The notes under the pieces are model-generated. The model worked only from the letters and a program-made list of their open reading frames with translations. It did not search any database and was not told where the DNA came from. Below, piece after piece: positions 59,086 through 64,000 of a stretch of DNA of 64,000 bases (position 1 is its first letter; each line of letters opens with the position of its first letter). A program made the translations under genes and the position numbers. The stretch is from Rhizobium sp. RU33A (GTDB lineage Bacteria > Pseudomonadota > Alphaproteobacteria > Rhizobiales > Rhizobiaceae): assembly GCF_900156055.1 (NCBI RefSeq), contig NZ_FTMQ01000002.1, forward strand, positions 682,001 to 746,000. The letters are read 5' to 3'.

Positions 59086-60558
59086 TCACGCCTCCTCCGT
59101 CGCGAAGCGCTGTAGTTCTTGCGGCGTGCCTGACACTTCGAGGAAGAACCGCGTCAGCAGGTTCTTCGCCGTCAGCTGGCGGTATTCGGCTGTTGCGCGC
59201 CAGTCGGTGAGCGGCTTGTAGTCGAGGTCGAAGGCGTCGCGGGCGGCTTCCACCGTCGCTTGCGTAAAGGGCTTCCCGTAAAGCGCTGCCTCGACGGCGC
59301 GAGCGCGTTTCGGCGTTGCCGCCATGCCGCCGAATGCGATGCGGATATGGGTGACCACGCCGTCAGCATCGGTTTTCATATGAAACGCGCCGCAGAGCGC
59401 GGAGATGTCCTCGTCGCGGCGCTTGGTGATCTTGTAGATCGCCACGTGGCTGCCCGCCTTTGGGCGCGGCACAAACATGCTTTCGACGAATTCGCCCGGC
59501 TGGCGGTCTTGCTTGCCGTAGTCGATGAAGAAATCCTCGAGCGGCATGGTGCGGATGCCCGAGGCTGAGCGCAGGGTTACGGTGGCAGAAAGCGCGATCA
59601 GCGCCGGCGGGCTGTCGCCGATCGGCGAGCCATTGGCGACATTGCCGCCGATCGTGCCCATGTTGCGCACCTGCTGGCCGCCGATGCGTTCGATCAGGCG
59701 ACCGAAGGCGGGGATTTCTTTTCTCAAGACGTCCAGAGCGCTTGAGTAACTGACGCCGGCGCCCATGGTGATGCCTTCAGGCGTGACCGTGATCTTCTGC
59801 AGCTCTTCCAGGTGGTTGATAAAGACGACAGGGTCGAGGACACGCATCTGCTTGGTGACCCAGAGACCGACATCGGTCGCACCGGCAACCACGGTTGCCT
59901 TGGTATGGGCGGCCAAGGTTTCGGCCAGGCCTTCGACGCTGCCGGGCACGACGAGACGGCGACCATCGGGACCTGACAGCGCGATTGTCTCGCGGGTCGC
60001 CAACTCTTCCAGCCGCGCGATGATATTGGCGCGTTCACGCTCCAGCGGGTCGAAAAGGGCGGAGGGCCTGATGTGGCCAACCTGTTCGGCGGCCTTCACG
60101 ATCGGCTCGTAACCGGTGCAGCGACAGAGATTGCCCTGCAGTGCACGTTCGATCTGGGCACGGTTGGGGTTCTCCGAGGTCAGCCACAACCCGTAGAGCG
60201 ACATGACGAAGCCAGGCGTGCAGAAGCCGCATTGCGAGCCATGACAGTCGACCATGGCCTGCTGCACCGGGTGCAATGTGCCGTCCCTGGCGGCCAGGTG
60301 CTCGACCGTCACCACATGCGTGGCGTTCAGCGAGCCGACGAAGCGAATGCAGGCATTGACCGTTTCATAACTCAGCTTGCCGCCGACCAGCCGGCCGACC
60401 AGCACCGTGCAGGCGCCGCAATCGCCTTCCGCGCAGCCTTCCTTGGAGCCCTTCAGCCGGCGCTTGAGCCGTAGGAAGTCGAGCAGCGTCTCGGTCGGAT
60501 CGAGGCTGGAAAGGGCGATCTCCTCGCCGTTCAGGATGAAACGAATGCTGTCTGCCAT
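59086..60558 (-). CDS. xdhA: xanthine dehydrogenase small subunit (2Fe-2S and FAD)
   Basis: A 490-residue subunit carrying electron-transfer centres. Two [2Fe-2S] clusters: KEGCAEGDCGACTVLVG near residue 40 and CGFCTPGFVMSLYGL with NLCRCTGYEPIVKAAE near 110-150. The FAD domain has VVAGATDVGLWVTKQ and IGGNVANGSPIGDSPPALI. This split XdhA/XdhB form is the one found in proteobacteria such as Rhodobacter. It is the first gene of the xdhAB pair, 98 bp downstream of the bdhA stop; its promoter is likely in that gap. Confidence 0.95.
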   Translation of the reverse strand: MADSIRFILNGEEIALSSLDPTETLLDFLRLKRRLKGSKEGCAEGDCGACTVLVGRLVGGKLSYETVNACIRFVGSLNATHVVTVEHLAARDGTLHPVQQAMVDCHGSQCGFCTPGFVMSLYGLWLTSENPNRAQIERALQGNLCRCTGYEPIVKAAEQVGHIRPSALFDPLERERANIIARLEELATRETIALSGPDGRRLVVPGSVEGLAETLAAHTKATVVAGATDVGLWVTKQMRVLDPVVFINHLEELQKITVTPEGITMGAGVSYSSALDVLRKEIPAFGRLIERIGGQQVRNMGTIGGNVANGSPIGDSPPALIALSATVTLRSASGIRTMPLEDFFIDYGKQDRQPGEFVESMFVPRPKAGSHVAIYKITKRRDEDISALCGAFHMKTDADGVVTHIRIAFGGMAATPKRARAVEAALYGKPFTQATVEAARDAFDLDYKPLTDWRATAEYRQLTAKNLLTRFFLEVSGTPQELQRFATEEA

Positions 60559-60656
60559 CTATGTCTTTTGTCCCCCTGGAGACGTCCTCGCTGCGAACGC
60601 CGGCGCTGCGCCGACCACGTGACCAATGGTGGGCGGCACAGCGTTATCTTTCAAGT

Positions 60657-61430
60657 CTATTGTGCGGTCCAGCCACCGTCGATGGAGATCGATGTGCCGG
60701 TGATCTGGCGGGCAGCGTCGCTGGCGAGGAAGATCGCGGTCTGGGCGACCTCGTCGATCGACACGAATTCCTTGGTGGCCTGCAGGCGCAGCATGACCTC
60801 GGTCTTCACTTGTTCTTCGGAGATGCCGCGGGCCTTGGCTGTGTCCGGGATCTGCTTTTCCACAAGCGGTGTCAGCACGTAACCGGGGCAGATCGCGTTG
60901 ATGGTGATGCCGAATTCGGCGACTTCGAGCGCGACCGACTTCGTCAGGCCGAGAATGCCGTGCTTGGCTGCCACATAAGCGGACTTGTAGGGCGAGGCGA
61001 CGAGGCCGTGGGCCGAGGCGATGTTGATGATGCGCCCTTTTTTCTTCGCCTTCATGCCGGGCACGACCGCCCGCACCGTGTGGAAGGAACTGGTCAGGTT
61101 GATCGCGATGATCTGGTCCCATTTCTCGATGGGGAAGTCCTCGACCGGGGAGACATGCTGGATGCCGGCATTGTTGACGAGCACATCGACGCCGCCAAAG
61201 GTTTTCTCGGCGGTGGCGATCAGGTCGGCGATCTCGGCCGGCTTGGTCATGTCGCCGCCGTGGTACAGCGCCTTACCACCATGCGCTTCCAGAGACTTGC
61301 GCGCCTTCTCGATTTCGGCGGCATCGCCGAAGCCGTTGATCACGACATTGGCCCCTTCAGCGGCAAAGGCACGGGCGATTCCAAGGCCGATCCCACTGGT
61401 GGAGCCGGTAATGACAACAGTTTTTTTCAT
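60657..61430 (-). CDS. bdhA: D-3-hydroxybutyrate dehydrogenase
   Basis: Short-chain dehydrogenase of 257 residues that oxidises 3-hydroxybutyrate to acetoacetate. Features are the Rossmann motif TGSTSGIGLGIARAFA, NNAGIQHVSPVEDFP, the catalytic Ser and YKSAYVAAKHG (Tyr-x-x-x-Lys), then NAICPGYVLTPLVEKQIPD, a loop specific for BdhA, and the C-terminal GTSISIDGGWTAQ. It degrades the product of polyhydroxybutyrate turnover. Divergent from the LLM flavin gene. Confidence 0.94.
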   Translation of the reverse strand: MKKTVVITGSTSGIGLGIARAFAAEGANVVINGFGDAAEIEKARKSLEAHGGKALYHGGDMTKPAEIADLIATAEKTFGGVDVLVNNAGIQHVSPVEDFPIEKWDQIIAINLTSSFHTVRAVVPGMKAKKKGRIINIASAHGLVASPYKSAYVAAKHGILGLTKSVALEVAEFGITINAICPGYVLTPLVEKQIPDTAKARGISEEQVKTEVMLRLQATKEFVSIDEVAQTAIFLASDAARQITGTSISIDGGWTAQ

Positions 61431-61661
61431 GTGAATGCTTCCTTCTCGACGGATGCCGATGGATCACGGGCGTGATGTTGCGCCCGCGAAGGGAAAGGTT
61501 AGTCCTAAAGGAAGTTCCGGCGCAACGACCTTTTGACGCAGCCGACGCGGCCCATCGCTGCAGAGCAATTGCGGGGAGACACACTGTTCGATGGCGGGCC
61601 CTTTTGTCTGCAGCCGCAAATCTCTATGTCTGAGCCAACACACGCAATCAGGAGTCTTGCC

Positions 61662-62708
61662 ATGGAACTCGGACTTTACACCTTTGCCGATGTCGACCCG
61701 AATGCCGCCAACAAGGGTGCGGATGCCAAGCGCCGTGTCGATGAACTCCTGGCGGAAATCCGGCTGGCGGACGAGGTCGGTCTCGATGTCTTTGGCTTGG
61801 GCGAACATCACCGCCCCGATTACATGGCGTCCTCACCGGCGACCATTCTTGCCGCTGCGGCCGTGCAGACCAAAAACATCCGGCTGACCAGCGCCGTCTC
61901 GGTGCTTTCTTCGGATGATCCGGTGCGCGTCTTCCAGCAATATGCGACGGTCGATCTGCTCTCCAACGGTCGCACCGAGATGATGGTCGGTCGCGGCTCC
62001 TTCATCGAGAGCTTTCCGCTCTTCGGCTATGACCTCGAAGACTACGACCTGCTGTTTGCCGAAAAGCTGCAGCTGTTGATGGAGATCCGCGAGAACGAGA
62101 TCGTCAGCTGGGAAGGCCAGACCCGGAAGCCTATCCAGGGCCGGGGCGTCTATCCCCGTCCGCTGCAGGATCTGCTTCCGCTTTGGATCGCGATCGGTGG
62201 CACGCCCCAGTCGGCAGCGCGCGCCGGTTATCTCGGCCTGCCGCTCGGCCTTGCCATCATCGGCGGCGAGCCGCATCGCTTTGCGCCGTTCTTCGATCTC
62301 TATCGTCAGAGTGCCGCCAAGGCTGGCGTTGATCCGTCGACGCTGAAGACCTCGATCAATGTGCATGGTTTCATCCATGACACGACGGAATCGGCGGCCG
62401 ACATCTTTTACGCGCCACAGGCGGTGGTGATGGACCGGATCGGCCGCGAGCGTGGCTGGGGCCCGACCAACCGGGCGCAGTTCGATGCCTCGCGGGGTCC
62501 GCGTGGAGCTCTCTTCGTTGGCGACCCGGAAGCTGTGGCCGAAAAGATCGTCGCCATGCACGGCATCTTCAAGAATGATCGCTTCCTGATGCAGATGGCG
62601 ATCGGGCCGATGCCGCATATCGAGATCATGCGCGGGATCGAGCTTTACGGCACGAAAGTAGCCCCCTTGGTGCGCCAGGCATTGACGGAGAAGGCGTCGG
62701 CTGCGTAA
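61662..62708 (+). CDS. LLM class flavin-dependent oxidoreductase
   Basis: Luciferase-like monooxygenase-fold enzyme of 348 residues: MELGLYTFADVDPN, ADEVGLDVFGLGEHHRPDYM (the flavin-site His pair), FQQYATVDLLSNGRTEMMVGRGSF and PLWIAIGGTPQSAARAGYLGL. It uses FMNH2; the substrate is unknown. The start at 61662 is supported by AGGAG 8 bases upstream; an upstream frame to 61533 has no ribosome site. 67 bp ahead of the methionine aminopeptidase gene in the same direction. Confidence 0.88.
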   Translation: MELGLYTFADVDPNAANKGADAKRRVDELLAEIRLADEVGLDVFGLGEHHRPDYMASSPATILAAAAVQTKNIRLTSAVSVLSSDDPVRVFQQYATVDLLSNGRTEMMVGRGSFIESFPLFGYDLEDYDLLFAEKLQLLMEIRENEIVSWEGQTRKPIQGRGVYPRPLQDLLPLWIAIGGTPQSAARAGYLGLPLGLAIIGGEPHRFAPFFDLYRQSAAKAGVDPSTLKTSINVHGFIHDTTESAADIFYAPQAVVMDRIGRERGWGPTNRAQFDASRGPRGALFVGDPEAVAEKIVAMHGIFKNDRFLMQMAIGPMPHIEIMRGIELYGTKVAPLVRQALTEKASAA

Positions 62709-62775
62709 GCAGCGGCCTTGCCCCCGTGGGCTGCTGCCCTGAGGGCCTGCGCCCCGAAGACTGCGAGGACCCCTT

Positions 62776-63528
62776 ATGATTGTTGAAACCGAAGAGGACC
62801 TCGTCCGTCTCAAGGATATCGGCCGTATCTGTGCGACCGCCGTTAAGGTGATGGCGGCAGCACTCCAACCGGGCATCACCACGCGCGAACTCGATCTGAT
62901 CGGCCGAAAGCTACTTGAAGACAATGGCGCCCGATCGGCGCCGGAGCTCTGCTACCAGTTTCCCGGCGCCACCTGCATCTCCGTCAACGAGGAGATCGCG
63001 CATGGCATTCCCGGCGAACGGGTGATCAAGGCGGGTGATCTCGTCAATATCGATGTGTCTGCGGAGAAGCTCGGCTATTTCGGCGATACCGGCTCGTCGT
63101 TCATCGTGCCGCCGGGCACGGCCAAGCAGGAACGACTGCTGCGCGACGGCAAACGCGCGCTCTGGGTCGGGCTGAACCAAGTGAAAACCGGCCGGCCGCT
63201 GGCCGATATCGGCAATTCGATCGGCGCCTTTGCCCGCAAGAACCGCTATACGCTGATCACCAATCTCGCCAGCCACGGCGTTGGCCGCTCGTTGCACGAG
63301 GAGCCGACAGAACTTTCGACCTGGCCAGATCCGGATGAGACGCGGATCATGGAGGAGGGGCTGGTGTTTACCGTCGAGCCATTTCTCTCGCTCGGCGGCC
63401 AATGGGCCGAGGACGGCGACAAGGACAACTGGACGCTCTACAGCGAGCCACGCGCGCCGACCGTGCAGTTCGAACACACGATCGTGGTGACGAAGAACGG
63501 GCCACTGGTATTGACGCTCGCCGACTGA
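62776..63528 (+). CDS. map: type I methionine aminopeptidase
   Basis: Removes N-terminal Met from nascent proteins. The 250-residue protein has the pita-bread fold metal ligands in order: Asp in VNIDVSAEKLGYFGDTGSSF, His in SHGVGRSLHEEP, Glu in FTVEPFLSL and Glu in VQFEHTIVV. Substrate loop HGIPGERVIKAGD is normal. GAGGA lies close before the ATG. Most rhizobia have another map near secY or the nucleoid region, so this may be a second copy (inference). An intergenic palindromic repeat starts 2 bp after its stop. Confidence 0.9.
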   Translation: MIVETEEDLVRLKDIGRICATAVKVMAAALQPGITTRELDLIGRKLLEDNGARSAPELCYQFPGATCISVNEEIAHGIPGERVIKAGDLVNIDVSAEKLGYFGDTGSSFIVPPGTAKQERLLRDGKRALWVGLNQVKTGRPLADIGNSIGAFARKNRYTLITNLASHGVGRSLHEEPTELSTWPDPDETRIMEEGLVFTVEPFLSLGGQWAEDGDKDNWTLYSEPRAPTVQFEHTIVVTKNGPLVLTLAD

Positions 63529-63530
63529 GC

Positions 63531-63666
63531 GTCTGTTCGATAATTCCCCTTGGCGGGCTGCAAATGGCGATGTCTGCGCTTCCGGTGCTCACGTACCGAA
63601 TGTACGCTCCGCTCCGGTTCTCGAAATCACCATTTTCGCCACGCCCAAGGCAATTCTGGAACAGAC
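63531..63666. repeat. 136 bp imperfect palindromic intergenic repeat (RIME-like)
   Basis: The ends GTCTGTTC (63531) and GAACAGAC (63659) are perfect inverted copies. Inner arms continue with CCCCTTGG and CCAAGG stretches and, about the centre near 63600, GGTGCTCACGTAC against GTACGCTCCGCTCC. No open frame or gene is supported. The shape and rhizobial-type sequence suggest a dispersed intergenic mosaic element that folds into a long hairpin. Confidence 0.6.
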
Positions 63667-63688
63667 AGTGCGGCGGCTAGGCGGTTCG

Positions 63689-63925
63689 TTACTCCGACTT
63701 CGAAAAGCCGACGGCAACGCCCTTCTTCTTGAAATAGGACTGCATGATCTTGCGGCCCTGGCGATTCGACTGGGCGAGCTTGGACGGCTCGAACACGGCT
63801 TCCTTGACGCCTTCCTTGGCCATTGCGGCTTTCAGGGCTGCAATGTGAAGGTCGATGTCTTCGTTGTCGTTGTTGATCGAGGTGTAGATGTTGTCGATGG
63901 CCTGCTGCAGGCTGAGATCGCTCAT
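63689..63925 (-). CDS. small soluble protein of unknown function
   Basis: A 78-residue protein starting MSDLSLQQAIDNIYTSI. It is helical and acidic at first, then basic (SNRQGRKIMQSYFKKKGV). No known motif was recognised. The start at 63925 has AGGAG 7 bases upstream; the frame stays open to the end of the window but without another ribosome site. It converges on the map gene across the palindromic repeat. The composition resembles small proteins conserved in Rhizobiaceae, but no family is claimed. Confidence 0.7.
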   Translation of the reverse strand: MSDLSLQQAIDNIYTSINNDNEDIDLHIAALKAAMAKEGVKEAVFEPSKLAQSNRQGRKIMQSYFKKKGVAVGFSKSE

Positions 63926-64000
63926 GGGGCACTCCTGAAAAAGCTTTGGCACTTCCCTAGCGGTTTTTGGGCAGGAGGCAAGAAAAGCTTGAGACCGCAT

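Overview
The window looks like a chromosome or chromid segment of a member of the Rhizobiaceae (Rhizobium/Agrobacterium/Allorhizobium type). This is inferred from the high GC content, the eukaryotic-type glutamine synthetase II with a divergent DUF2735 gene, the circularly permuted ATP-grasp / alpha-E / transglutaminase operon, the non-pyrrolysine MttB-like methyltransferase, and a DUF1045-PuuE purine block. No phage, insertion sequence, integrase or CRISPR array was seen. One tRNA (Arg, anticodon CCG) is present.

Region 1 (1-11.7 kb): a minus-strand operon reading OGT-like GT41 glycosyltransferase, a glycosyltransferase with an internal PF12248-like domain, UDP-galactopyranose mutase (glf) and UDP-glucose 4-epimerase (galE). 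Divergent from it, across about 590 bp, is one 1711-residue protein built almost wholly of an eight-residue Ser/Thr-rich repeat (212 octads). The octads fall into blocks of 17 and 10, and those blocks fall into a third-level pattern. This repeat protein, with the sugar-nucleotide and transferase genes beside it, is the most unusual part of the window and may be a glycosylated giant-protein system.

Region 2 (11.7-37.2 kb): mostly ordinary functions. These are a BASS transporter with an acyl-CoA ligase, tRNA-Arg, a MarR regulator, a J-domain protein, the ATP-grasp/alpha-E/transglutaminase operon, an EamA transporter, an RhlE-like RNA helicase, a PhoQ/PhoP-like two-component system with two PepSY proteins, an AlkD-like HEAT protein with a monooxygenase-fold protein and a WYL regulator, a chemoreceptor, an MttB-like protein, a multi-PAS hybrid kinase, and MnmD head-to-head with a FAD oxidoreductase.

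Region 3 (37.3-60.6 kb): a nearly contiguous purine salvage and degradation region. Guanine deaminase gives xanthine, XdhAB (with XdhC) gives urate, PuuD gives 5-hydroxyisourate, UraH gives OHCU, UraD gives allantoin, PuuE gives allantoate, Alc gives ureidoglycolate, and AllA gives glyoxylate plus urea. Every enzyme from guanine to glyoxylate is present. Two LysR regulators and a DUF1989 protein lie among them. glnII, with a sigma-54 promoter and an NtrC-type site, sits inside the block, so nitrogen release and ammonium assimilation genes are neighbours. Interspersed are a MarR/MATE pair with a perfect 14+14 bp operator, a metallophosphoesterase, an L-lactate dehydrogenase-type enzyme and a two-TM potassium channel, the last two separated by a perfect 15+15 bp palindrome.

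Region 4 (60.6-64 kb): 3-hydroxybutyrate dehydrogenase, an LLM flavin oxidoreductase, a methionine aminopeptidase, a 136 bp palindromic intergenic repeat and a small conserved-looking protein. All product names come from reading motifs in the translated sequence. No database search was run.
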